The notes under the pieces are model-generated. The model saw nothing but the letters and a program-made list of their open reading frames with translations. It was not told the origin of the DNA and made no database searches. DNA of 64,000 bases from an uncultured Bacteroidaceae bacterium. GTDB taxonomy: Bacteria; Bacteroidota; Bacteroidia; Bacteroidales; Bacteroidaceae. Within the stretch, counting starts at the first letter, position 1. Every line of letters begins with the position of its first letter. A program made the translations under genes and the position numbers. The stretch lies in contig CAJOCU010000014.1 in the NCBI GenBank assembly GCA_905233765.1, positions 3,224 to 67,223 on the forward strand. Reading direction: 5' to 3'. Below, piece by piece: positions 29,388-37,751 of the stretch.

Positions 29388-30640
29388 AGGAGTTTGTCAT
29401 CACAGAGGCACAAGCCGAGACAGCGGTGCTCGTAGGGCTTATCACCCCACAGCAGGATGAACGTAAGACGACGGAATACCTGGACGAACTGGAGTTCTTG
29501 GCAACCACAGCTGGAGCGGTCACTGTCAAGCGGTTTACGCAACGAGTGAACGGTCCTTCTAGTGTGACCTATGTGGGATCAGGCAAACTCGAAGAGATTC
29601 GGGCGTACATCACTGCGGAGGAAGATGCGGAACGTGAAATAGGAATGGTCATCTTTGATGATGAGCTCAGCGCTAAGCAACTTCGTAACATTGAGCAGGC
29701 GCTAAAGGTAAAGATATTGGACCGCACCAGCCTCATCCTTGACATCTTCGCCATGCGTGCCCAGACCGCCAATGCCAAGACACAGGTTGAGTTGGCGCAG
29801 TATCGATATATGCTGCCTCGCTTGCAGCGCCTGTGGACGCACTTGGAGCGCCAGGGCGGTGGCTCCGGTTCTGGCGGCGGAAAGGGTAGTGTGGGATTGC
29901 GTGGTCCGGGTGAGACACAGTTGGAGATGGATCGCCGTATCATCCTCAACCGCATGAGCCTTCTCAAACAGCGTCTTGCAGACATCGACCGTCAGAAGAC
30001 AACGCAGCGCAGCAACCGTGGACGCATGATTCGCGTCGCGCTTGTCGGTTATACGAACGTGGGCAAAAGTACGCTCATGAACCTGCTGTCCAAGAGCGAG
30101 GTCTTTGCGGAGAACAAACTGTTTGCGACCCTAGACACTACAGTCCGCAAGGTAATAATCGATAACTTACCTTTCCTGCTCTCAGACACTGTAGGTTTCA
30201 TCCGAAAGCTGCCCACGGATCTCATAGAGTCGTTCAAGAGCACGCTGGATGAGGTTCGTGAAGCTGACTTGCTTGTGCATGTCGTTGACATCTCACATCC
30301 TGATTTTGAGGAACAGATAAAAGTGGTCGAGAAAACGCTCTCCGACCTCGGTTGTGCTGACAAGCCCTCTATGATCCTCTTCAACAAGATCGATGCCTAC
30401 ACCTTTATCCCGAAGGATGAGGATGACCTTACGCCCGCGACTCGTGAGAATACGCCTCTCCCGGATCTCATGAAGACCTGGATGGCTAAGCTCGGTGGTG
30501 ACTGCCTGTTCATCAGCGCTCGCGAGAGAGAGAATATAGAGGAACTTAAGAGGCTCCTATACAACCGTGTCCGTGAGCTCCATGTCCAAAAATACCCTTA
30601 CAATGACTTCCTCTTCCAACACTATGATGAAGAAAACTAA
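29384..30640 (+). CDS. hflX: Ribosome-associated GTPase HflX
   Basis: A 418-aa GTPase that splits stalled ribosomes. The N-terminal HflX domain contains VTYVGSGKLEEI and a glycine-rich loop (RQGGGSGSGGGKGSVG) leading to GLRGPGETQLEMDRR. The G domain has G1 GYTNVGKST, G3 DTVGF and G4 NKID. The start is GTG at 29384, coupled to the preceding stop through a GTGA overlap, and gives the conserved MKEFVITEAQAETAVLVGL. Confidence 0.95.
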   Translation: MKEFVITEAQAETAVLVGLITPQQDERKTTEYLDELEFLATTAGAVTVKRFTQRVNGPSSVTYVGSGKLEEIRAYITAEEDAEREIGMVIFDDELSAKQLRNIEQALKVKILDRTSLILDIFAMRAQTANAKTQVELAQYRYMLPRLQRLWTHLERQGGGSGSGGGKGSVGLRGPGETQLEMDRRIILNRMSLLKQRLADIDRQKTTQRSNRGRMIRVALVGYTNVGKSTLMNLLSKSEVFAENKLFATLDTTVRKVIIDNLPFLLSDTVGFIRKLPTDLIESFKSTLDEVREADLLVHVVDISHPDFEEQIKVVEKTLSDLGCADKPSMILFNKIDAYTFIPKDEDDLTPATRENTPLPDLMKTWMAKLGGDCLFISARERENIEELKRLLYNRVRELHVQKYPYNDFLFQHYDEEN

Positions 30641-30673
30641 CCGATAAATGTTAAACGAAAAACGAAGAATACA

Positions 30674-32320
30674 ATGGCTAACATTCCCGATTTCAAGTAT
30701 GCCCCGATGTTCCAACTGGGCGAAGACAAGACACAGTACCGCCTCCTGACAAAGGAGGGCGTCACCACCTCATCGTTCGAAGGAAAGGAGATCGTCAAGG
30801 TCTCGCCCGAAGCGCTCACACTGCTGGCACAGCAGGCCTTCCACGATGTGGAGTTTATGCTGCGCCGCGAGCACAACCTACAGGTGGCCGCCATCCTCAA
30901 TGACCCCGAGGCCAGCGAGAACGACAAATATGTAGCACTCCAGTTCCTTCGCAACGCAGAGGTGGCTGCACGTGGTATCCTACCTTTCTGCCAGGACACA
31001 GGTACTGCGATTATCCACGGCGAGAAGGGGCAGCAGGTTTGGACGGGCTTCGAGGACGAAGAGGCGCTTTCACGCGGCGTCTTCAACACCTTCACCCAGG
31101 ACAATCTGCGCTACTCGCAGAATGCCCCACTCAATATGTACGACGAGGTGAACACGCGCTGCAACTTGCCCGCACAGATCGACATCGAAGCCTGCGAGGG
31201 CGCTGAGTATCGCTTCGTGATGGTTGCCAAGGGTGGCGGTTCGGCCAACAAAACCTATTTCTACCCGATGACCAAGGCCACCATCCAGAACGAGGGAACA
31301 CTTATCCCCTTCCTCGTGGAGAAGATGAAGAGCCTAGGCACCGCAGCCTGCCCGCCTTATCACATCGCCTTCGTCATCGGTGGCACCTCCGCCGAGAAGA
31401 ACCTCCTTACCGTCAAGCTTGCCAGCATCAAGTACTACGACAGCCTACCCACAACAGGCGACGAGACAGGACGCGCTTTCCGCGACATAGACCTCGAGAA
31501 GAAGCTCTTGCGCGAGGCACACAATATCGGCCTCGGTGCACAGTTCGGCGGCAAGTACGTGGCCCACGACATCCGTGTCATCCGTCTGCCGCGCCATGGT
31601 GCCAGCTGTCCCATCGGTATGGGTGTCAGCTGCTCAGCCGACCGTAACATCAAAGCAAAGATCAACCGCGACGGTATCTGGCTTGAAGTGATGGACAGCA
31701 ATCCTACAGAGCTAATTCCCGAAGCACTGCGCCGTCCGGGCGAAGGCACCAAGGGTATCGAGATCGACTTGAACCAGGGCATCGATGCCGTGCGCGCTGA
31801 GTTGACGAAATATCCTGTGTCCACGCGCGTGAACCTTAAAGGCACCATCATTGTGGCTCGCGACATTGCTCATGCCAAGCTGAAAGCCCGCATTGACGCA
31901 GGCGAGGGTATGCCTGAGTATTTCAAGAAATACCCCGTGCTCTATGCAGGTCCCGCCAAGACACCCGAAGGCTATCCTTGCGGTTCCATGGGCCCGACAA
32001 CGGCCAACCGTATGGACCCCTATGTGGATGAGTTCCAGAGCCTCGGTGCCAGCCTCGTGATGATTGCCAAGGGTAATCGCAGCCAGCAGGTGACCGATGC
32101 CTGCCAGAAGTACGGCGGCTTCTACTTAGGCACCATTGGCGGCGTGGCTGCCGTCCTCTCGCAGTCGAGCATCAAGAGCATCGAGTGTGTGGAATATCCC
32201 GAACTGGGAATGGAGGCCATCTGGAAGATCGAGGTCGAGGACTTCCCCGCCTTCATTCTCGTTGATGACAAGGGCAATGACTTCTTCAAGCAGTTGAAGC
32301 CGTTGTGCTGTAAGAACTAA
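30674..32320 (+). CDS. Fumarate hydratase, class I (iron-sulfur)
   Basis: Interconverts fumarate and malate; on the reductive route to succinate in this type of organism. It is 548 aa, the full two-domain class I form. [17 protein letters not shown] carries the first cluster cysteine and the substrate loop. [33 protein letters not shown] and [15 protein letters not shown] are further family motifs. It starts 33 nt after hflX, with TTAAACGAAAAACGA repeated words in the gap. metF follows after only 4 nt. Confidence 0.96.
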   Translation: MANIPDFKYAPMFQLGEDKTQYRLLTKEGVTTSSFEGKEIVKVSPEALTLLAQQAFHDVEFMLRREHNLQVAAILNDPEASENDKYVALQFLRNAEVAARGILPFCQDTGTAIIHGEKGQQVWTGFEDEEALSRGVFNTFTQDNLRYSQNAPLNMYDEVNTRCNLPAQIDIEACEGAEYRFVMVAKGGGSANKTYFYPMTKATIQNEGTLIPFLVEKMKSLGTAACPPYHIAFVIGGTSAEKNLLTVKLASIKYYDSLPTTGDETGRAFRDIDLEKKLLREAHNIGLGAQFGGKYVAHDIRVIRLPRHGASCPIGMGVSCSADRNIKAKINRDGIWLEVMDSNPTELIPEALRRPGEGTKGIEIDLNQGIDAVRAELTKYPVSTRVNLKGTIIVARDIAHAKLKARIDAGEGMPEYFKKYPVLYAGPAKTPEGYPCGSMGPTTANRMDPYVDEFQSLGASLVMIAKGNRSQQVTDACQKYGGFYLGTIGGVAAVLSQSSIKSIECVEYPELGMEAIWKIEVEDFPAFILVDDKGNDFFKQLKPLCCKN

Positions 32321-32324
32321 AAAG

Positions 32325-33323
32325 ATGTTAGGAAAACTTTATTCCAATATTGACACATCGCGCCAGCCCCTCCCCTCCCTAATGGGAGGGGCCGGGGGTG
32401 GGCCTATTGGTTTCTCTTTTGAAGTCCTGCCACCCCTGAAGGGTACGGGAACAGACACGTTGTTCAAGACCATAGATACGCTTGCGCCTTTCAAACCTCG
32501 TCACATCAATATCACCACCCACCGCGCGGAGTATGTCTATCGCGAGGTGGAAGGCGGATTGGTTGAGCGAAGTCGTGTCCGCCGCCGTCCTGGCACCATC
32601 GCTATTGCCGCTGCTATCCAGCAGCGATGGGGCATTCCAGTCATCCCTCACATCGTTTGCTCGGGATCCACGAAGGAGGACATAGAATACGCACTGCTTG
32701 ATCTGCAATTCCTTGGTATTAGCGACCTCTTCCTTCTGCGCGGCGACAAGGCAAAGGAAGAGACTAGCTATCAGCCCACACAGGGAGGCTATACCCACGC
32801 GTTGGAGCTCATCGATCAGGTGAACCGTTTCAATGAAGGTTTCTTTGCCGACGGAACACCTATCAAGGTCAAAGGTAGGCCTTTCGAGTTCGGTGTTGCA
32901 GCCTATCCAGAGAAACACGAGGAAGCTCCCAATCTGGAGAGTGATATTCAGGTGCTGCTGGAGAAACAGCGACGGGGGGCCAAGGTTGCTATCACACAGC
33001 TGTTCTACGATAACGAGAAATACTATACTTTCGTGGCTCGTGCGCGTGCCGCAGGTGTCACCATCCCCCTCATCCCTGGGCTGAAGCCGCTTTCAAAACT
33101 TTCGCAACTTGCCACCGTCCCCAAGACGTTCCGTTGCGACCTTCCCTTCGCTCTTAGCGAAGAACTGCGGCGCTGTAAGAGCGATGATGAAGTGAAGCAA
33201 ATCGGTATAGAATGGTCTATACAGCAATGCCGTGACCTTATCGCCCACGGCATACCCAGTCTTCATTTCTATACGCTTAGTGCTGTAGATAGCATCCGCC
33301 AGATAGCGGAAGCTATCTACTGA
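32325..33323 (+). CDS. metF: 5,10-methylenetetrahydrofolate reductase with palindromic-element insertion
   Basis: Reduces methylene-THF to methyl-THF for methionine synthesis; FAD-dependent TIM barrel of 332 aa. SFEVLPPLKG, NITTHRAEYVYR, HIVCSGSTKEDIEYAL, LLRGDKAKEE, FEFGVAAYPEKHEEAPN and ITQLFYDNEKYYTFV are conserved. Between the start and SFEVLPP lies an extra segment RQPLPSLMGGAGGGP, encoded by a GC-rich palindromic element (32359-32403). The insert is in frame and precedes the first beta strand, so activity is probably kept. It follows fumarase by 4 nt. Confidence 0.95.
   Translation: MLGKLYSNIDTSRQPLPSLMGGAGGGPIGFSFEVLPPLKGTGTDTLFKTIDTLAPFKPRHINITTHRAEYVYREVEGGLVERSRVRRRPGTIAIAAAIQQRWGIPVIPHIVCSGSTKEDIEYALLDLQFLGISDLFLLRGDKAKEETSYQPTQGGYTHALELIDQVNRFNEGFFADGTPIKVKGRPFEFGVAAYPEKHEEAPNLESDIQVLLEKQRRGAKVAITQLFYDNEKYYTFVARARAAGVTIPLIPGLKPLSKLSQLATVPKTFRCDLPFALSEELRRCKSDDEVKQIGIEWSIQQCRDLIAHGIPSLHFYTLSAVDSIRQIAEAIY
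32359..32403 (+). repeat. GC-rich palindromic element, copy A, inside metF
   Basis: It begins CGCGCCAGCC. Core CCCCTCCC (32372-32379), spacer TAAT, GGGAGGGG (32384-32391), then a GGGGGTGGG tail. It is read in frame as RQPLPSLMGGAGGGP. Confidence 0.8.
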
Positions 33324-33336
33324 TGTCTGTCTTTAT

Positions 33337-34071
33337 TTACCAATCATCATCATCGTTGCCAACGAGGCCGTTCTTGACAGCTTCGTTCACCTTGTCGAGG
33401 ACGGCATTCGAATAAGCGTGTGTCATCACGAGTGCCTTGGCGCAGGTACGCTTCTTATTGTCCTTTGGCACGAAAGGGTAGTGCTTGGCAATCTCCCACG
33501 TCTCATCGTAGAGGTTCGCATTGGTTTTGTCGTCTTTCTTGCGCTTGGCATCAGCGTAGGGCTTGTCTTTCTCATTGGTGGGACTGAGCCAACCGCCGCT
33601 GATGTCGGCTAGGACGTCATAGTTCTGAACGGTGTATGTGACGCGCACGCGCCCCTCTTTGATGTCGAGGCGGATAACAGGTGTGATGCTGACGCTATAT
33701 TTGTTGAGAGTTCCCATGTGCTCGGCAATATTGGTAATCGTCGAGGAGATGATGATACAACCAGCCTCCTTATCGTTGAGGGTGATGGCCTGCTTATCTT
33801 TAAATGTCGCAGTTGCCCAGTAGTTGAGAGCCACATAGAGTTGTTGCTTACTTTTTCCAGGCGCCTCTATAACTTGCTGGTAAGTGAGCGACTCGTTCTT
33901 GTCAAGGGTGAGGCTGGATGCAAGATTCTGAGCCGCATCAAGCCATTTGTCGCCATAGCGTTCCTTGGCGTACTTCTCAAGGTCCGCGGCTTTCATCACT
34001 TGTGCTTCTACATAGGTGCCAGGCAGCATCAACGCTGCAACAAGGGCTAAGAGAAATTCCTTACACTTCAT
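33337..34071 (-). CDS. Secreted DUF4468-like protein
   Basis: A 244-aa exported protein with signal peptide MKCKEFLLALVAALMLPGTYVEA. The middle region (VIEAPGKSKQQLYVALNYWATATF, DKEAGCIIISSTI, RVRVTYTVQNYDV) resembles the DUF4468 domain (TBP-like fold) common in Bacteroidetes. The C-terminus is acidic (VGNDDDDW). Function unknown. Convergent with metF, 13 nt apart, with no clear terminator between them; promoter box at 34126-34133. Confidence 0.7.
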   Translation of the reverse strand: MKCKEFLLALVAALMLPGTYVEAQVMKAADLEKYAKERYGDKWLDAAQNLASSLTLDKNESLTYQQVIEAPGKSKQQLYVALNYWATATFKDKQAITLNDKEAGCIIISSTITNIAEHMGTLNKYSVSITPVIRLDIKEGRVRVTYTVQNYDVLADISGGWLSPTNEKDKPYADAKRKKDDKTNANLYDETWEIAKHYPFVPKDNKKRTCAKALVMTHAYSNAVLDKVNEAVKNGLVGNDDDDW

Positions 34072-34125
34072 TTTCTATAAGGGTTGAAATCGTTTTTAGA
34101 CTTAATAAGTTTGGAAAATCAAATG

Positions 34126-34133
34126 CAAAGGTA
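34126..34133 (-). promoter_or_regulatory. -7 box upstream of the DUF4468-like gene
   Basis: TACCTTTG on the minus strand, 54 nt before the ATG. Confidence 0.55.
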
Positions 34134-34218
34134 ATCAAAGCTTTGTTAAAATAGGACTTCTGTGTTGTTTTTTTACATTTTCTTCACGCATTATCGGGTA
34201 TTTCCCAACAATTTGTTG

Positions 34219-34226
34219 TATCTTTG
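34219..34226 (+). promoter_or_regulatory. holB promoter -7 box
   Basis: TATCTTTG 22 nt before the holB ATG, divergent to the box at 34126-34133. Confidence 0.6.
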
Positions 34227-34248
34227 AGGCCGAAAAGCGAACTCATTC

Positions 34249-35301
34249 ATGACAAACGGTGCTCCTGCATTCATAGGCCAACGCGCTATCTGGCAGCGAC
34301 TGCGTGATGATCTCACGTCTGGTCGTGTACCTCATGCCCTGATGTTCACAGGGCCAACGGGCGCAGGCAAGTTGGCTTTGGCGGTGGCGTATGCGCAGGC
34401 GCTTTTGTGCCAGCATCCGCAAGAGGATGGGGAACCGTGTGGTGAATGTTCTTCGTGTAAGATGGCTGCGAAGTTGGAACATCCCGACCTTCACTTCGCA
34501 TTTCCCATCGTGAAAGGGTCACGCGTCAAGACGCCCGAAGGTGCTATCTCCGATGTCTATATTAAGGAATGGCGCGCGCGTGTGCTTGCGAGTCCGTATT
34601 TCGACCTCAACGACTGGCTCGAGGACATGGGTGCTGCCAATCAGCAAGCGCTGTTCTATGTTGCCGAAGCGGATAGCATTCAGCGTAAGCTGGCGCTGAA
34701 GAGCAACCAAGGCGGTCGTAAAGTGATGGTCATCTGGCTACCCGAGAAGATGAATCAGGAGACAGCTAACAAGTTGCTCAAACTTTTTGAGGAGCCACCC
34801 GCCGGAACCCATTTCCTGATGGTCGCCGAAGAGCCCGACTTGGTGCTGGGCACTATCCTCAGCCGCACGCAGCGCATCCTGGTTCCGCCTCTCTCACAGG
34901 AGGAGTACCAGCAGGCCCATCCGCCCAAGGATGAACGTTTGTTCCTCGACCTGTTCATGATGCTCATGCGCCTCAGCTACCAGCGTAAAGTGAAGGATTT
35001 GCGCGAGTGGAGTGAGCAGGTAGCTGGTATGGGGCGTGAGACCCAGAAGAGCTTCCTGCAGTTCTGCCAGCGTCAGGTACGGGAGAACTTTGTCTATAAT
35101 TTCCGTCAGCCAGAGCTAAACAGCCAGAATGCCGACGAGGCAGCCTTCAGCAAGAACTTTGCTCGTTTTATTAACGAGCGCAACGTGATACCTATCAGTG
35201 AGGAATTGGCAAAGGCTGAAACGGATATCGCCCAAAACGTCAATGCACGCATGGTATTCTTCGATTTGGCGTTGCAGATGATAGTGCTACTTATTAAATA
35301 A
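34249..35301 (+). CDS. holB: DNA polymerase III delta' subunit
   Basis: A 350-aa clamp-loader AAA+ subunit. P-loop-like FTGPTGAGKLALAVAYAQAL, zinc-binding cysteines in CQHPQEDGEPCGECSSCKMA, the sensor region VMVIWLPEKMNQETANKLLKLFEEPP, and SRTQRI are typical of HolB/DnaX-type proteins. First gene of a probable operon holB-ricT-gldH; a palindromic element separates it from ricT. Confidence 0.93.
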   Translation: MTNGAPAFIGQRAIWQRLRDDLTSGRVPHALMFTGPTGAGKLALAVAYAQALLCQHPQEDGEPCGECSSCKMAAKLEHPDLHFAFPIVKGSRVKTPEGAISDVYIKEWRARVLASPYFDLNDWLEDMGAANQQALFYVAEADSIQRKLALKSNQGGRKVMVIWLPEKMNQETANKLLKLFEEPPAGTHFLMVAEEPDLVLGTILSRTQRILVPPLSQEEYQQAHPPKDERLFLDLFMMLMRLSYQRKVKDLREWSEQVAGMGRETQKSFLQFCQRQVRENFVYNFRQPELNSQNADEAAFSKNFARFINERNVIPISEELAKAETDIAQNVNARMVFFDLALQMIVLLIK

Positions 35302-35341
35302 CAGCCCCTGACCCTCCCTGTGGGGGAGGGGAGTGGTTGCC
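35302..35341 (+). repeat. GC-rich palindromic element, copy B, between holB and ricT
   Basis: Starts at the base after the holB stop. Core CCCTCCC (35312-35318), spacer, GGGAGGG (35324-35330), then GAGTGGTTG. Confidence 0.7.
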
Positions 35342-35364
35342 CGACCAGAAATATATAATTCAAT

Positions 35365-36531
35365 ATGGAAGAAAATCAAAATATGACAACAAACCGGCCC
35401 TCCTCCTCTTTGAAAGAGAGGGGGTTGGGGGGTGAGTCCGTCTTCTTCATCGAACGTGGCCTCTCCTATCGTGGCTGCCCGAAACAGAGCTGTCAGCTGA
35501 ATGTCTATGACTACTTGGCAGACATCCCTGACAACGCAGAGACGACGGACTTGGTGGAGGTGCAGTTCAAGAACACCCGCAAAGGCTTTTACCATAATAG
35601 CAATAACCTCCCATTGGAAAAGGGTGATGTCGTGGCTGTGGAGGCTTCGCCTGGGCATGATATTGGCACTGTAACGCTGACGGGTAAGCTCGTGCTGTTG
35701 CAGATGAAACGTACACCCCCGAAGAACCCTGATGACATCAAGCGCATCTATCGCAAGGTGCGTCCGGTGGATATGGAGAAGTACGAGGAGGCCAAGGCGC
35801 GTGAGCATGACACCATGATACGATCACGTCAGATAGCCAAAGACCTTGGGCTCGAGATGAAGATTGGCGACGTGGAATACCAGGGCGATGGCAACAAGGC
35901 GATTTTCTACTATATCGCCGATGGACGCGTGGATTTCCGCCAACTCATCAAAGTGTTGGCCGATGCTTTCCACGTGCGCATAGAGATGAAGCAAATCGGC
36001 GCGCGTCAGGAAGCAGGACGTATCGGCGGCTTTGGTCCCTGTGGCCGCGAGTTGTGCTGCACCACGTGGATGAAGAACTTTGTCAGTGTAGGCACTGGGG
36101 CAGCCCGTTATCAGGACCTCAGCCTCAACCCGCAAAAGTTGGCTGGACAGTGTGCCAAGCTGAAGTGTTGCATGAACTACGAAGTGGACCAGTATGTTGA
36201 GGCTTCACGGTGCCTACCTAGTCGCGAGATTCCCTTGGAGACCAAGGACGGCACCTTCTACTTTTTCAAGGCCGATATCCTCTCGAATATGGTCACCTAC
36301 TCCACAGACAAGCGCATTGCCGCCAACCTGACGACCATCACAGCAGAGCGCGCACTGGAAGTCATCTCCATGAACAAGGAGGGCCAGAAACCAGAGGCCT
36401 TGGACAACCGCGCTCCATCAGCACCTCAGAAGCCCATTGACCTGGCTGCACAGGAGGACCTCACACGTTTCGACAATACCCGCAAGAAGAAGAAAAAGAA
36501 GAAAAAGCCTCAAGCAAAAACTGACAGTTGA
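35365..36531 (+). CDS. ricT: PSP1 domain protein, RicT/YaaT-like
   Basis: A 388-aa cytoplasmic protein of the PSP1/YaaT family. In Bacillus RicT is part of an iron-sulfur complex that influences RNase Y. Seen here: CPKQSCQLNVYDYL at the N-terminus, the PSP1 core VEVQFKNTRKGFYHN, and the cysteine cluster GFGPCGRELCCTTWMKNF with CAKLKCCMNYE. A lysine-rich tail (KKKKKKKKPQAK) ends the protein. Residues about 8-22 (TNRPSSSLKERGLGGES) come from a palindromic element. Its TGA overlaps the TTG start of gldH. Confidence 0.88.
   Translation: MEENQNMTTNRPSSSLKERGLGGESVFFIERGLSYRGCPKQSCQLNVYDYLADIPDNAETTDLVEVQFKNTRKGFYHNSNNLPLEKGDVVAVEASPGHDIGTVTLTGKLVLLQMKRTPPKNPDDIKRIYRKVRPVDMEKYEEAKAREHDTMIRSRQIAKDLGLEMKIGDVEYQGDGNKAIFYYIADGRVDFRQLIKVLADAFHVRIEMKQIGARQEAGRIGGFGPCGRELCCTTWMKNFVSVGTGAARYQDLSLNPQKLAGQCAKLKCCMNYEVDQYVEASRCLPSREIPLETKDGTFYFFKADILSNMVTYSTDKRIAANLTTITAERALEVISMNKEGQKPEALDNRAPSAPQKPIDLAAQEDLTRFDNTRKKKKKKKKPQAKTDS
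35394..35436 (+). repeat. GC-rich palindromic element, copy C (variant), inside ricT
   Basis: The core CTCTTT-G-AAAGAG is flanked by CCCTCCTC and GGGGGTTGGGGGG. It is read in frame as RPSSSLKERGLGG near the RicT N-terminus. More divergent than copies A, D and F. Confidence 0.55.
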
Positions 36532-36992
36532 ACATTAAGTCCTTTACTCTTTACTCTTCGCTCTGCATCCTTCTTGCTGTCGTGACAGCAAGTTGTGATA
36601 GACCTGTGTACTACGACTATCAGCCGGTCAACCCCGAAGGATGGCATAGCACGGATACCTTACGTTTTGAATTGGTGGAAGTGCCCAACGATGGATGGTA
36701 TTCCATGTCTTTGGGCGTCCGCTATACCAACACCTTTCCTTATGAAGATCTTTGGTTAGTGATGGAGCGTAGGCATGGCGACCACTATCGTCATCGTGAC
36801 ACTGTACACTTAGAGGTCCTGCAGAATGCCAGCAATTGGGCTTCACAGGGAAATATACTGCATGAACGCGAGGAGATGGTGGCGGCGACACGGCTTACCG
36901 CACAGCAAATGCCCATCGAGCTATTGGTCTATCATATTATGCGTAACCAAAGCCTGACGGGCATTTCGGATATCGGTGTGAAAGTACAATAG
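36528..36992 (+). CDS. gldH: GldH-family gliding motility lipoprotein
   Basis: A 154-aa lipoprotein. SFTLYSSLCILLAVVTASC is the signal with the lipobox cysteine, and the mature part (YYDYQPVNPEGWHSTDTLRF, YTNTFPYEDLWLVMER, GISDIGVKVQ) matches GldH. GldH is required for gliding in Flavobacterium, but homologues are common in non-gliding Bacteroidales. It starts with TTG overlapping the ricT stop. The signal peptide is encoded by repeated CTTTACTC words. Convergent with the FKBP gene, 2 nt apart. Confidence 0.85.
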   Translation: MNIKSFTLYSSLCILLAVVTASCDRPVYYDYQPVNPEGWHSTDTLRFELVEVPNDGWYSMSLGVRYTNTFPYEDLWLVMERRHGDHYRHRDTVHLEVLQNASNWASQGNILHEREEMVAATRLTAQQMPIELLVYHIMRNQSLTGISDIGVKVQ

Positions 36993-36994
36993 AA

Positions 36995-37651
36995 TCAGTA
37001 CACCTTCATCATGATAATACGGAAGCGGGCTGCGCTATAGGCTGGAACCTCTCCTTGTTCCACTTCATCGTAGAACTGTTGATAGGGGATGCAGACAATC
37101 CATTCCGCCCCCTCAGTCATGTATTGCAGTGCGGTGCCAAAGCCCTCCGTGAAAGTTGATACCGTATTCTCCGTGTAAGCAGCGGTTCGTTCGTCAAACT
37201 CGCCGTAGAACGTCTGGTCAAAGACCTTCTCGAAGGTGTTCCCGCTCTCATCTTTTGCCGGAATCAGCCAGCCGCGATAGGCTACACGTACGACGTCTGT
37301 CACCTTTGGCTGATACGTTCCCGTACCTTTCTTGACGATACGGACACAGATGCTGTCCTCCAGCAGACCGCTTTGGAATGTGGGGCTTTTCTGCAATGAC
37401 TTATACATGCGCCAGTCGCAGTGCTCCTCCCAGTTGTCGCCGTACGTTGCCTTCGCCTGTGCGATGGCGGTGCGTGCGGTGTCGGCTACCTGCTTGAACC
37501 ATGCCGTATTGCGTGCCTGCCAGTCAGCGTACGGATCATACTCTTCGTTCTCGCTGCAGGAGGCAAAGAGAAAGAGAAGGAGAAAGACACACCCCCAAAC
37601 CCATCCCGTCAGGGAGGGAAGCGGCTGGCGCGTAGTTTCGTTATCAGGCAT
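36995..37651 (-). CDS. FKBP-type peptidyl-prolyl isomerase-like lipoprotein
   Basis: A 218-aa lipoprotein; FLFASCSENEEY gives the lipobox. The C-terminal FKBP-like domain has VRIVKKGTGTYQPKVTDVVRVAYRG-type strands (seen in pieces), FEKVFDQTFYGEFDE and LQYMTEGAEWIVCIPYQQFY. It resembles the DUF4827/GldI-type periplasmic isomerases that occur near GldH. The N-terminal RQPLPSLTGWVWG of the signal peptide is encoded by a palindromic element (37588-37632), which therefore forms part of the export signal. Confidence 0.82.
   Translation of the reverse strand: MPDNETTRQPLPSLTGWVWGCVFLLLFLFASCSENEEYDPYADWQARNTAWFKQVADTARTAIAQAKATYGDNWEEHCDWRMYKSLQKSPTFQSGLLEDSICVRIVKKGTGTYQPKVTDVVRVAYRGWLIPAKDESGNTFEKVFDQTFYGEFDERTAAYTENTVSTFTEGFGTALQYMTEGAEWIVCIPYQQFYDEVEQGEVPAYSAARFRIIMMKVY
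37588..37632 (-). repeat. GC-rich palindromic element, copy D, inside the FKBP lipoprotein gene
   Basis: On the minus strand it begins CGCGCCAGCC exactly like copy A. It continues CTTCCCTCCC, spacer TGAC, GGGATGGG and ends GGGGGTGTG. Read as RQPLPSLTGWVWGCV. Confidence 0.8.
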
Positions 37652-37710
37652 AAAATGTTTTTTTCGTTATTACGTTATGACGTTATTACGACATTTCGAC
37701 TACCGACCCA

Positions 37711-37750
37711 CAGGCTCTCCCCTCCCTAACGGGAGGTGCCAGGGGTGGTC
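37711..37750 (+). repeat. GC-rich palindromic element, copy E, between the FKBP gene and glyS
   Basis: CTCTCCCCTCCC, spacer TAAC, GGGAGGTGCC, AGGGGTGG. It ends one base before the glyS stop codon and is inverted relative to copy D, 80 nt away. Confidence 0.75.
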
Positions 37751-37751
37751 T

